NCBI GenBank assembly: GCA_963204965.1
Contig: CAUJKA010000200.1
Location: forward strand, 1-64,000
Length of the DNA stretch: 64,000 nt
Origin: Planctomycetota bacterium
Lineage (GTDB): Bacteria > Planctomycetota > Planctomycetia > Pirellulales > Pirellulaceae
Reading direction: 5' to 3'
The notes beneath the pieces were generated by a model. That model had not been told where the DNA came from, made no database searches, and worked only from the letters and a program-made list of their open reading frames with translations. Shown here piece after piece: positions 9,214 to 17,735 of this stretch. Made by a program: the position numbers and the translations under genes. Within the stretch, counting starts at the first letter, position 1. Each line of letters starts with the position of its first letter.

Positions 9214-9243
9214 CCAAACGGGCACATTTCAGTGCCCGTTTGG
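9214..9243 (-). terminator. Terminator hairpin after the metalloprotease
   Basis: A perfect 12-bp stem (9214-9225 pairing with 9232-9243, core AACGGGCAC) with a 6-base loop, followed on the minus strand by GTTTTA. It lies 33 bp beyond the stop of the 999-aa metalloprotease gene. Confidence 0.75.
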
Positions 9244-9276
9244 GTTAAGTGTCGATCAGCCTGAATTCAAGCCGGA

Positions 9277-12276
9277 CTATGGATGGTCAGCAGGAACTTC
9301 GGTTGAGTTTGCCGATTCCGTAGATTGGGGAATGAAGTCTTGCTTCGGCTTGGCTGTCTCACCAAGCACAATAACGTTTCCACCAAATCCTGAGCTCGCT
9401 TGCTGGTTGTAAACGTAGGTAGCATCCAGCGCCTTACCCATACGTTGGCTAGCCTCGAATAAGTGAGCCTTGGTATAGGCGTCCATCGATTCGCCTGACT
9501 GAGTTAGTTGGCCTTCGATCTTGGACTTCAATTGCTTGAGCTGCATTACGCTCAGATTCGAAATGGCCTTGGTAGAAGCAGATCCGCTGCCACCTGGAAT
9601 TGCCAAATCGATCAAGCGTCGCATGTGCTCGTTTTGCAAATTGCGTCGAAGGCTGCTAATCATCGGCTGTCGATCGCTGAACTTCTTCTCTGGCTTGATC
9701 TCGAGCTCGCTCCAGATCTCTCCGGTAATCGAGTTCAGTAGTTCAGGCAGAGTCAATGCATCCTGGTCAACAGGCACTCGGAACTCGTTGTCATAAACCT
9801 TTCTCAAGGTCGATGGATTCATGAGCTGAGTCAATGTCGAAGATTGCATCGACAGGATTCGATCGTGAACTGGCCACGTCGGATCGCTTCCGAAGGAGCT
9901 TTCCATAAAGTCCTTTGTCAGTCGAGCAAGCAACTCAGAAGACAAAGCATAGGAACCGTCTCGGAAGACTGTCTCTAGAACGAACTTTAGCGCATTGCGT
10001 TGATCAGCTGCTGGAACGACCGAGATCGGCAATCTTTCCTTTGGATCACCCTTCTTGTCGCGATTGATGAAGGCACCGCCAACCCAATTCGCCATCATTC
10101 CAGTGTTGCGAGACTGCAGGCTGAGTGTCAGTTCGTAGCCTTCGCGAGCCTTTGTCCAACTGTCGCCCTTCTTGACGTAGTCGTCCATCAACTTCTTGCG
10201 GAATCGCTCGATCAACTTGGCTTGATCCTTGGCAAAGTCCAAGGGGTTCTTGCTAAAGTCGTAGCGACGAGCCAACGGGTCAGGACCGGTTGTGTCTTCG
10301 TCGGTTGAGAACTGCAATTCAGGCTCGCTAGCTCGCGAGAGGATTGGTTGCAGGTCTTTGTCGAAGGTGTAACCGTATTCGATTGCCCAGTAGTCGTAAG
10401 GACCAATGCCAACCATCGTGTAATCGCCTTGCTTGTCGCCGACGTCAACTCGAAGGTTGATTGGAATGTAGTCCATTACCGAACCAGCAAGAGCTTTGCC
10501 CTTGACCTTGTCGCTATTGATCTCTTCCAAGGTGTACAAGCTACTGGCCTTGAAGTTGTGTCGCAGACCAAGTGTGTGACCTACTTCGTGTGCAACCAAG
10601 TCGGCTAGCAAAGGACCGATGAAGGATTCAGGCATGCCGTCCAGTTGAGTTTCCTCAGGCTTTTTGGGTTCTTCCTTCTTAGGCTCTTCCTTCTTGGGTT
10701 CTTCTTTTTTAGGCTCTTCTTTCTTAGCTTCGTCGGCTTTAGCTTCAGGCTTTGCTTCGTCCTTCTTAGCTTCTGGAGCGGCTGCCTTGGCGGCCTCTTC
10801 CTTCTTCTTTTCTTCGTCTTGCTTGTCGTCAAGCAGAGCTTCTGGTCCCAGTTCAAGCATCATGCGCATCATCGATGTGTCCATCCGCTTGCCTTCAAGA
10901 GCCAAGCACATGCCGTTGACTTGGCTAACTCGATTGAGCAAGCCATCCAACAGTTCGTCACCCATCATCTTGGTCTTCAATTGCATCGGATCTTGCATCG
11001 CTTGAGCTTGCAATCGCTGAGACAATTGTCGTCGTTGATTGGAGTCGGCGAAACGAATTCGAGGGTCCCAGCTTGGGTTTTCTGCGAGCCAAGCGCGAGC
11101 TTCGGTGTCCATGCCTTCCATCGCTAGAACGGGCATGAAGTCGCCGAACTGTTGATTGAAGTGACGAATCCAACCGTCGGTTAGAACAACGTCTGCATCA
11201 AGAATTTGTCCGGTTTCAGGGTGCACTCGGCTCGGTCCAATCGCTGTTCCAACGTTGTTGTTCAACCAGCGAATGAAGTTATATCGCACGTCTTCAGGAT
11301 CTTTTTCCATGTGCGCGCCCGTCGACTTGTCCTGATAATGGACAACTACTGCATCCGACAAACCTACCTTTTCAAATGCAGAATTCCAGTGCTCGATACC
11401 TTGCTTCACCCAGCGGCGATAACGGACCGGAGTTGTGTGCTCAATGTAGAAAGTGATCGGCTCAACAGGTGGTGAAACCTTCAGCGATGGATCTCGCTTC
11501 TTCAAGTGCCAACGATTGATGTAGTGAACTGCTACTTCATCGCGCTTGTACTTGCCGTAATCGGAGTAGCTTGTTGTGAAGTATCCGATTCGCTGATCCG
11601 CGACTCGTGGACGATAATCGCCGCCTTCAGGAATCTCGCTGATGGAGTAGTACAGCGTATTCAGATTGCCGTTACCGTTAGGTAGTTCGAAGGCTAGTTC
11701 GATGTTCTTTGGAAATGCCTTCGACTTGACGATCTTTGCCAGAGTTGGATTCTGACTTCGTCCCGAAGCGCCAAAGAATGTGCTGGCGTTGTTTACCAAT
11801 AGTTGACGTCCGTCAATAACTGGGCCACCACGTGGGGAAAGAGTGATGATTGGCACATCCAAGAGAACGCGTCCTGTGAACAGTCGATTTACTGAGTCTT
11901 TGGATTCACTGTCACCGCCCGAACGAATCGTCGTGTTCGGTTCGATAAGCGCTAGTCGACCGTTGTACTCACGCCATTGAACGTAGAAGTCACCAGCCTG
12001 AAGGCCTGCGAAAATTTGTCCGCTGGCTACGGTCAAGCCAATAAAGTACTTCTTAGATTCAAAGCTCTTTGGGAGTTCCAAAAGCAGTTGGCCTTTGTCA
12101 TCCTTCACGTAAACCGTGTACATCGATGGTGGCTCACCTGGCGGAGCCTCAATTTTCTTAAAGCCTTCGATAACCTTGTCAAACGGCGGGTAGGCCGAAG
12201 GAGCTTGAGATTTCGCTTCGCCAAGGGTGGCGAGCACCAATGCGAGAGCGGGTAGGACAAAACGAAACATCTTCAT
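9277..12276 (-). CDS. Secreted zinc metalloprotease, DUF5117/DUF4953 type
   Basis: A 999-residue exported protein. Signal peptide: MFRFVLPALALVLATLGEAK. The N-terminal half matches the DUF5117-type region; the catalytic core carries HEVGHTLGLRHN at about residues 563-574, a metzincin-like HExxHxxGxxH zinc site. The DUF4953-type C-terminal region follows. Between the two, about residues 478-541, lies a low-complexity Lys/Glu/Pro/Ala stretch with repeated KKEEP units just before the active site; most relatives lack such a long insert as far as I recall. It probably degrades proteins or peptides in the periplasm or outside the cell. It is monocistronic with its own terminator. Confidence 0.92.
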   Translation of the reverse strand: MKMFRFVLPALALVLATLGEAKSQAPSAYPPFDKVIEGFKKIEAPPGEPPSMYTVYVKDDKGQLLLELPKSFESKKYFIGLTVASGQIFAGLQAGDFYVQWREYNGRLALIEPNTTIRSGGDSESKDSVNRLFTGRVLLDVPIITLSPRGGPVIDGRQLLVNNASTFFGASGRSQNPTLAKIVKSKAFPKNIELAFELPNGNGNLNTLYYSISEIPEGGDYRPRVADQRIGYFTTSYSDYGKYKRDEVAVHYINRWHLKKRDPSLKVSPPVEPITFYIEHTTPVRYRRWVKQGIEHWNSAFEKVGLSDAVVVHYQDKSTGAHMEKDPEDVRYNFIRWLNNNVGTAIGPSRVHPETGQILDADVVLTDGWIRHFNQQFGDFMPVLAMEGMDTEARAWLAENPSWDPRIRFADSNQRRQLSQRLQAQAMQDPMQLKTKMMGDELLDGLLNRVSQVNGMCLALEGKRMDTSMMRMMLELGPEALLDDKQDEEKKKEEAAKAAAPEAKKDEAKPEAKADEAKKEEPKKEEPKKEEPKKEEPKKPEETQLDGMPESFIGPLLADLVAHEVGHTLGLRHNFKASSLYTLEEINSDKVKGKALAGSVMDYIPINLRVDVGDKQGDYTMVGIGPYDYWAIEYGYTFDKDLQPILSRASEPELQFSTDEDTTGPDPLARRYDFSKNPLDFAKDQAKLIERFRKKLMDDYVKKGDSWTKAREGYELTLSLQSRNTGMMANWVGGAFINRDKKGDPKERLPISVVPAADQRNALKFVLETVFRDGSYALSSELLARLTKDFMESSFGSDPTWPVHDRILSMQSSTLTQLMNPSTLRKVYDNEFRVPVDQDALTLPELLNSITGEIWSELEIKPEKKFSDRQPMISSLRRNLQNEHMRRLIDLAIPGGSGSASTKAISNLSVMQLKQLKSKIEGQLTQSGESMDAYTKAHLFEASQRMGKALDATYVYNQQASSGFGGNVIVLGETAKPKQDFIPQSTESANSTEVPADHP

Positions 12277-12791
12277 ACCATTACCTTTTTGGCAGAAAAA
12301 CCTGTTAACAGTAGATTAATTCTTCGCGCTCGACGAATTCAGCATGGGCAAATTGTCTACGGATCATCGAGGAAGCGTTAGCAATTCCCCTGTTTCAAAC
12401 GAGAGTAGTCTAGTCGAAATAGCTTACCCAAACCGCAGCCTCGAATGAAATCTTCTTAACCTTCCAGCAGTGCACCGGTACTTGTTAGTTTGGGATGCCT
12501 TTGCCCCAGCGGGATCGATTTCGGCGAAGTTCCATTCTAATTATAGAGGAGGGTTCAACCGATTGTTCGGCGAGTAACGGTTGAGCCGAATCTGCGAATT
12601 GGATTGCAGCTAGTGTGACATTTGGGCCGCCGATTCCCGTTAGGATTTTTGCGGCTTTCGGAATAGACTGGACTAGGCTTCCGCGACATTTGTAGACCAT
12701 GTCAAACTAGGCTCTCTGAGTTTCCGCACGGACCGTTTTGTTTCGGAAAACCCTGAGATTTGCAACGTAAAATCAACTTTTGAAAACGACG
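12277..12791. other. Divergent intergenic region without a clear gene
   Basis: Lies between the divergent metalloprotease and FAD oxidoreductase genes and must hold both promoters, though I cannot place them. A 71-codon minus-strand ORF (12485-12700) has no ribosome binding site and no recognisable protein character; I do not call it. Confidence 0.5.
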
Positions 12792-14225
12792 ATGAACATA
12801 TCGCCATCTGCCAGTGCTTCTCCTACTTCGGGTCCATCCATGCGCGAGTCGGACGGGCGGACTCGTCAACAATGGGCGGTCGTTGGAGGCGGAATGCTGG
12901 GCTTAGCGACTGCTATGCGCTTGGCTGAAAGAGGTGAATCGGTCACCGTATTTGAAGCGGCCCCCGAAATTGGTGGCCTGGCCAGTGCTTGGAAGTTGGG
13001 GGACGTTGAGTGGGATAAGTTCTATCACGTTGTCCTCCTGTCCGACCAAGCCCTGCGTGAGCTCTTGGAAAAGATTGGCCTTGAGAAGGAGATCCAGTGG
13101 GTTACGACTCGCACAGGTTTCTACACCGATGGTCGATTGCATTCGCTAAGCAGCTCGTTGGACTTCCTCAAGTTCCGACCTCTTTCTTTGCTTCAGAAGT
13201 TCCGCTTGGGCTGCACGATTTTGTATGCCTCGCGGACTAAGCCTACAAAAGGCCTTGAAAACACCCTGGTTGAGACATGGTTGCGGCGCTTGAGCGGCAA
13301 AAAGACCTTTGAGAAAATCTGGCAGCCGTTGCTCAAGGCTAAGCTCGGTCCAGCCTACTCCAGAACGTCCGCCATGTTCATCTGGTCCTACATTGACCGA
13401 ATGTACAAAGCTCGACGGAGTGGAATGAAGCGAGAGCTTTTTGGCTATGTTCCGGGCGGTTATCGTCGAGTCCTCACTGCGTTACATAAGCACCTGCAAG
13501 AACTAGGGGTGCGAATCGTAACCAACGCGCCCGTTCAATCGATTGTTCGCGATGAGAGTATTCAGAAGCTTCGGGTCCAATTAGGTGGTGGCGATAGTGA
13601 CGGGGTTAGCAGAGGAGAAAACAGCGAGCTACTGCTGTTCGACCGAGTGGTGACGACCGTTCCCAATCCTCGAATCGCGGCAAGCTGTCCGCAATTGAAC
13701 AGCGATGAAAGCAGTCGGCTGACATCAGCCGAGTACTTGGGAGTCACATGCACTTCACTTTTGTTGGATCGCCCACTTGGCGGTTACTACGTCACCAACA
13801 TTACTGATACGTGGGTTCCGTTGACTGGCATCATCGAAATGGGATCGATCCTTCCTCCCGAGCGATTGGGCGGAAACTACTTGGTCTACTTGCCACAGTA
13901 CATGGCCAGCGATGACCCGAGGTTCGAAGAATCTGACGAACAGGTACACGATCGATGCATACAAACTTTGGAGAAGATGTATCCAAACTTCACCAAAGAT
14001 CAGGTCAAGACGATCCAAACAGCTCGAGCCAAATACGTGATGACACTGCCGACTCTGAACTACTCCGAGAAGATACCGCCGGTCGTTAGCAGCGTGCCCG
14101 GACTGTATTTGTTGAACTCCTCGCAAATCACCGTCGGCTGCCTCAACGTGAACGAGATCATCGAAATCGCACATCGTGAATTAGAACAATCCGTGTTTCC
14201 AGATGCGAAGGATGTTTCGGTTTAA
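12792..14225 (+). CDS. FAD-dependent amine oxidase/desaturase-type oxidoreductase
   Basis: About 477 residues. A dinucleotide-binding fold near the N-terminus (VVGGGMLGLATAMRLAERG, then VTVFEAAPEIGGLASAW) identifies the NAD(P)/FAD-dependent superfamily of protoporphyrinogen oxidase, phytoene desaturase and UDP-galactopyranose mutase. The C-terminal part ends with a second FAD contact region (VPGLYLLNSSQITVGCLNVN). I prefer the ATG at 12792 over a TTG at 12780; neither has a strong ribosome binding site. Similar genes in other bacteria sit in glycan or lipid clusters, but the neighbours here (convergent folK) do not fix the substrate. Confidence 0.85.
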   Translation: MNISPSASASPTSGPSMRESDGRTRQQWAVVGGGMLGLATAMRLAERGESVTVFEAAPEIGGLASAWKLGDVEWDKFYHVVLLSDQALRELLEKIGLEKEIQWVTTRTGFYTDGRLHSLSSSLDFLKFRPLSLLQKFRLGCTILYASRTKPTKGLENTLVETWLRRLSGKKTFEKIWQPLLKAKLGPAYSRTSAMFIWSYIDRMYKARRSGMKRELFGYVPGGYRRVLTALHKHLQELGVRIVTNAPVQSIVRDESIQKLRVQLGGGDSDGVSRGENSELLLFDRVVTTVPNPRIAASCPQLNSDESSRLTSAEYLGVTCTSLLLDRPLGGYYVTNITDTWVPLTGIIEMGSILPPERLGGNYLVYLPQYMASDDPRFEESDEQVHDRCIQTLEKMYPNFTKDQVKTIQTARAKYVMTLPTLNYSEKIPPVVSSVPGLYLLNSSQITVGCLNVNEIIEIAHRELEQSVFPDAKDVSV

Positions 14226-14257
14226 CTACTTTAGTATCCGCGTTGTGTTGGCTTGAA

Positions 14258-15214
14258 TCACTCGGCGACTTCTACAACGCAGTCCATGGCGTCGAGCGCT
14301 GCGGTGATTTCGTGAGCTGCCCAAGCGAGGTCGCTCGTCGCCAGCAAGTACCGTGGACCATCTATTGGCCAGTGTTGAATCGCAGGCTTCCGCGGATTCG
14401 ACTCACAGAAACGTAGTCGTACGGCCAAGTCATGGTGCTGATCTTCCCAAGCACTGCCTTCGACAGAAGATACCCAAACGAAAGCCAGACGTTCAAGCTG
14501 CTTCGGGTTTGGATGGCTTACGGAAGCGAATGCCGAGGAAAACTGACCGAGGTCGGCAATCACAATCGACCGATTGGGACTATTGGCCAGCTCCTCTTGT
14601 TGGTGCCCTGCCCTGCTCTCCTCTGTCCTGCTCTCCTCTGCCCCTGCTTCGGTAAATCTACTCACAGTTCCTTGGTCTTCGATTGCCTTCAGCGCTGTTT
14701 CTTCTAGCGGCAGGTTGCTTGGTCCAACAAGAAGCATCTTGCTGGGGCCAACTTGCAATCGCTTTGAAAGCGTCTCAATCGACATAGCAGAAGCCGGGTC
14801 GATCCAATCTGCGGCAACGTCGATGGCTGGCTTCAAGATAAACTGCCGCATGCACATCCGCGGATGAGGAATCTTCAGTTGTGGAGTCCAAATAAGTTGC
14901 TCGTCGTAGAGCAAAATATCTAGATCGATACGACGAGCTTCCCAGCGCCGTTGTCGCTCGCGTCCCAATTGGTGTTCGATTGAGCGGATCACGTGCCACA
15001 CTTCCCATGGACTAAGGCTTGTGCGTACCGCTGCAACTGCATTGATAAAGGGCGATTGCCCGCTAGGTCCACCGACCGGAGGCGTTTGATACAGTCGACT
15101 CAGCTCCACTGAATCGCCTTTGCTCAACATCTCTTGCAGCAATTTTGCAGCGTAAAGCACGGTGGCTTTCGCATCACCAATGTTGGCTCCAAAACTGATT
15201 AGGCAACGATGCAT
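14258..15214 (-). CDS. folK: HPPK (folK) with C-terminal extension
   Basis: The first 165 or so residues are 2-amino-4-hydroxy-6-hydroxymethyldihydropteridine diphosphokinase, the folate-pathway enzyme that pyrophosphorylates the pterin alcohol with ATP. Visible motifs are SFGANIGD at the N-terminus, the RRWEARRIDLDILLYD signature and PHPRMCMRQFILKP. At 318 residues the protein is about twice the usual 160. The remaining 150 residues begin with a short internal duplication (VGPSKMLLVGPSNLPL) and a Glu/Ser-rich linker, then a folded-looking tail (QHWPIDGPRYLLATSDLAW). Its function is unknown. It is convergent with the FAD oxidoreductase. Confidence 0.9.
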   Translation of the reverse strand: MHRCLISFGANIGDAKATVLYAAKLLQEMLSKGDSVELSRLYQTPPVGGPSGQSPFINAVAAVRTSLSPWEVWHVIRSIEHQLGRERQRRWEARRIDLDILLYDEQLIWTPQLKIPHPRMCMRQFILKPAIDVAADWIDPASAMSIETLSKRLQVGPSKMLLVGPSNLPLEETALKAIEDQGTVSRFTEAGAEESRTEESRAGHQQEELANSPNRSIVIADLGQFSSAFASVSHPNPKQLERLAFVWVSSVEGSAWEDQHHDLAVRLRFCESNPRKPAIQHWPIDGPRYLLATSDLAWAAHEITAALDAMDCVVEVAE

Positions 15215-15277
15215 CTGCGTTTCGACATCACAAGAGCACGGAATAAAACGAAACTCGCTGGACTCCAGGTTTCAAGC

Positions 15278-16537
15278 CTAAAGTTCAATATCGATCCAGA
15301 CTAAGTGATGGTCCGAGGCGTCATTGATCTTCTTGAGTTGCTCGGAATTCGCAGCCCCCTCTTCGACTTTGGGCCAGACGACTCCACTAGCTTTGACTTT
15401 CAAAGTCTTGCTCGGCAGCACGTAGTCAATTCGCAAATTGCCTACAGCCTGATCGTTAAAGTCCCCCGTGTCGAATTCCGGTTTTCCCTTGTGCTCTTTA
15501 TTCTTTTGACCTTGTTTTTCGCCGGCTTGAACGGCACCAAGGCTTTGAGGTGTCGACTGAGCATTCACACGCGGATGATCGAGTAGTCGCTTTATCGATT
15601 CACTGCGATTGTTGCCATCGACTGGATCGCTATTGAGATCTCCTGCGATGACAAAGTTTGCGTCGCTTGCCAAGTTGCCTTTGCGTCCTTGGTCATCAAC
15701 CCAATAGTTTTGCGAGGGATTAGCGAGGGGACTGATGTAGTCGACCCACATGCGGATCTCGTCCTGATTGCGACAGCCGTTTCGATCCTCAGGGCCGTCA
15801 AAGGCTGGTGGAGTAGGGTGGCTTGCTAGGAGGTGCAGCGTCTTGCCGTTGGCCTTAATCACGACATCCCAATGGCTCTTGCTACTTAGTCGTAACTGTT
15901 TCCATGTCGCCTCGTCATAGTAAGGCTTGTTCGTTGCTGGATCGATCGGCTGCAGAGGTTTGTCGAGACTTGACCAAAGCAAATTCTGAAATGTCCGGCT
16001 GGCAGTTTGGTCAATTTGGAAGCGACTCAAAACGGCCATACCGTACTGCCCGGGAAATCGCCCAAATCCCCAAGCATCTTCGGGGTCATCGGTTCGTCCG
16101 TTGTTGTTGAGATCCAGACCGCTCGGCACGCCCGTGTTCACAGGAGCGGTAAAGATGAAGGGCAGGGGACAAGGGGCGTTACCAAGGGAGTCCGTTTTGG
16201 GATCTGCGAGATAAAGCGATTCAAACAGTTTGGCATTGTCGGCCGCAGTCGAGTAATCGATCTCGCACAAGAGAACAACATCTGGCCGCACATTTCGAAT
16301 GATTGCAGCGATTTGACGAATCTGATCATCGCCGCGATTCAAGTCCTCGGTCAATCGGTCTTTTCCAGATCGATTCATCGAGACGTTAAAGGTTGCCACT
16401 CGGATGCAACCTTCTGCCTTCGCTGGGGCCAGAGCAACCTGTGGGGCAACCTGTGCGAGGGCACTCGTTCCAGCACACACACAGCCAAACCCGATCGCAA
16501 GACTTAAAGTAACGCTCAAAAATCGATTGGAGCTCAT
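15278..16537 (-). CDS. Secreted endonuclease/exonuclease/phosphatase-fold protein
   Basis: A 419-residue protein with a signal peptide (SLAIGFGCVCAGTSALAQ). It has the endonuclease/exonuclease/phosphatase fold: RVATFNVSMNR at the N-terminus, VVLLCEID with the metal-binding Glu, LLASHPTPP, VIAGDLNSDP with the catalytic Asp-Asn, and a closing DASDHHLVWIDI. An insert with LDLNNNGRTDDPEDAWGFGRFPG-like text (about residues 145-165) looks like a calcium-binding DxNxDGxxD-type loop. Substrate may be nucleic acid, phospholipid or inositol phosphate; sequence alone does not decide. The 220-bp gap upstream is shared with a divergent DUF58 gene. Confidence 0.88.
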   Translation of the reverse strand: MSSNRFLSVTLSLAIGFGCVCAGTSALAQVAPQVALAPAKAEGCIRVATFNVSMNRSGKDRLTEDLNRGDDQIRQIAAIIRNVRPDVVLLCEIDYSTAADNAKLFESLYLADPKTDSLGNAPCPLPFIFTAPVNTGVPSGLDLNNNGRTDDPEDAWGFGRFPGQYGMAVLSRFQIDQTASRTFQNLLWSSLDKPLQPIDPATNKPYYDEATWKQLRLSSKSHWDVVIKANGKTLHLLASHPTPPAFDGPEDRNGCRNQDEIRMWVDYISPLANPSQNYWVDDQGRKGNLASDANFVIAGDLNSDPVDGNNRSESIKRLLDHPRVNAQSTPQSLGAVQAGEKQGQKNKEHKGKPEFDTGDFNDQAVGNLRIDYVLPSKTLKVKASGVVWPKVEEGAANSEQLKKINDASDHHLVWIDIEL

Positions 16538-16757
16538 TGCTGAAACATTCGTAGACCAGGAGTTGAGTCAGGAGTTCTAAGTTAGGGAACCGAATTGTAA
16601 TCCACAGTCGCAATCGCTCGCAGGGCTTTCAAATATTGAGCCAAGAATATTGCGCTAAGAAAATGGGACGAAAGTGGTCCGCCTGCTGTAAATGCACTCA
16701 GCCGATGCGCTATAATGAAAGCCTGTCTAACGCTCTCACCCACTGATTCGGACTGCC

Positions 16758-17651
16758 ATGGTTGAAACTGCTGCGCCCACAGATCTACTACCACCCAATC
16801 TCTTGGCCAAATTGGAACGCATGGAACTTGTCAGCCGCAAAGTGTTCCGCGGACGCATGAAAGGCGAACGGCGCAGTCGACGCAAAGGTCAGAGCGTCGA
16901 GTTTGCTGACTTCCGCAACTATACGCCAGGCGACGACTTGCGTTTCGTCGATTGGAACCTCTACGCACGCCTGGACAAGCTGTTTCTGAAGTTGTTCTTG
17001 GAAGAGGAAGACTTACACGTTTACTTTCTCGTCGATGCTAGTCCGTCGATGGACTTTGGCAGCCCAACCAAGTTCTTTGCCGCTCAACAGTTGGCCGCAT
17101 CCCTGGCTTTCGTTGGCATGTGCCGCGGCGATCGCGTGAAGATTGAAATGCTCGGCGGACGCAATCAGTCCAGTCCTGTTCTGCGCGGTCGAAGCCAACT
17201 GTACCAAATGACCGATTTCATTCAGTCTGGAAAACCCGAGCATAACTTCCAACTCGTCGATGCGGTCAAACAATTTTGCCTCCGCAATAGCGGACGAGGC
17301 ATCATCGTGATCCTTACCGACTTGATGGACAAGAGCGGTTATGAATCAGCGATGCGACTTTTAGTCGGTCGGCAGATGGACATTTTTGTCATGCACATCC
17401 TCTCGCCCGAAGAGCTTGAGCCGAAACTGACTGGTGATCTCAAGTTGGTTGACTGTGAAGACGCGGACGAAACTGAAGTATCCGTTTCTTCGGTGCTGCT
17501 CAAACGTTATCAAGCGACGTTGGCAAGCTTTATCGATCAAGCTCGCAAGTTCTGCTCTCAACGTGCCATGACCTATCTGCTTTGCCGAAGCGATCAAGGT
17601 GCAGACGTGATCATCGGGCAGTATTTGCGTGAGCGTGGATTGATTCGCTAG
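16758..17651 (+). CDS. DUF58 protein (VWA-like fold)
   Basis: A 297-residue cytosolic protein with the DUF58 signature: GRMKGERRSRRKGQSVEFAD, then YTPGDDLRFVDWNLYARLDK. A VWA-like domain follows (VYFLVDASPSMDFG, a degenerate metal-ion site, and IIVILTDLMDKSG). DUF58 proteins usually act with a MoxR AAA+ ATPase and BatA/BatB membrane proteins in envelope assembly or stress tolerance. A BatA-type gene follows after 84 bp. No moxR gene is visible upstream, where a divergent unrelated gene lies, so the ATPase partner must be elsewhere. Confidence 0.93.
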   Translation: MVETAAPTDLLPPNLLAKLERMELVSRKVFRGRMKGERRSRRKGQSVEFADFRNYTPGDDLRFVDWNLYARLDKLFLKLFLEEEDLHVYFLVDASPSMDFGSPTKFFAAQQLAASLAFVGMCRGDRVKIEMLGGRNQSSPVLRGRSQLYQMTDFIQSGKPEHNFQLVDAVKQFCLRNSGRGIIVILTDLMDKSGYESAMRLLVGRQMDIFVMHILSPEELEPKLTGDLKLVDCEDADETEVSVSSVLLKRYQATLASFIDQARKFCSQRAMTYLLCRSDQGADVIIGQYLRERGLIR

Positions 17652-17657
17652 CGATCT

Positions 17658-17709
17658 TAGTAGAGGGATTCGCCAGAATTCTGGAAGGTAGTGGGATTCG
17701 CCAGAATTC
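17658..17709 (+). repeat. REP-like element, two direct copies
   Basis: Two direct copies (17658-17681 and 17688-17709) of a unit with core GGGATTCGCCAGAATTC. They lie between the DUF58 and BatA-type genes. The same unit recurs at 34462-34483 and, inverted, at 34521-34542 and 34552-34573 inside the BMC operon. Short extragenic units in direct and inverted pairs are typical of REP sequences. Confidence 0.85.
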
Positions 17710-17735
17710 CGGAAGCGGAAAAACTTGGAGTACTG

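Noticed and set aside
12485..12700. 71-codon minus-strand ORF upstream of the FAD oxidoreductase
   Set aside because: No ribosome binding site, no domain or signal pattern, and it lies in the promoter gap.
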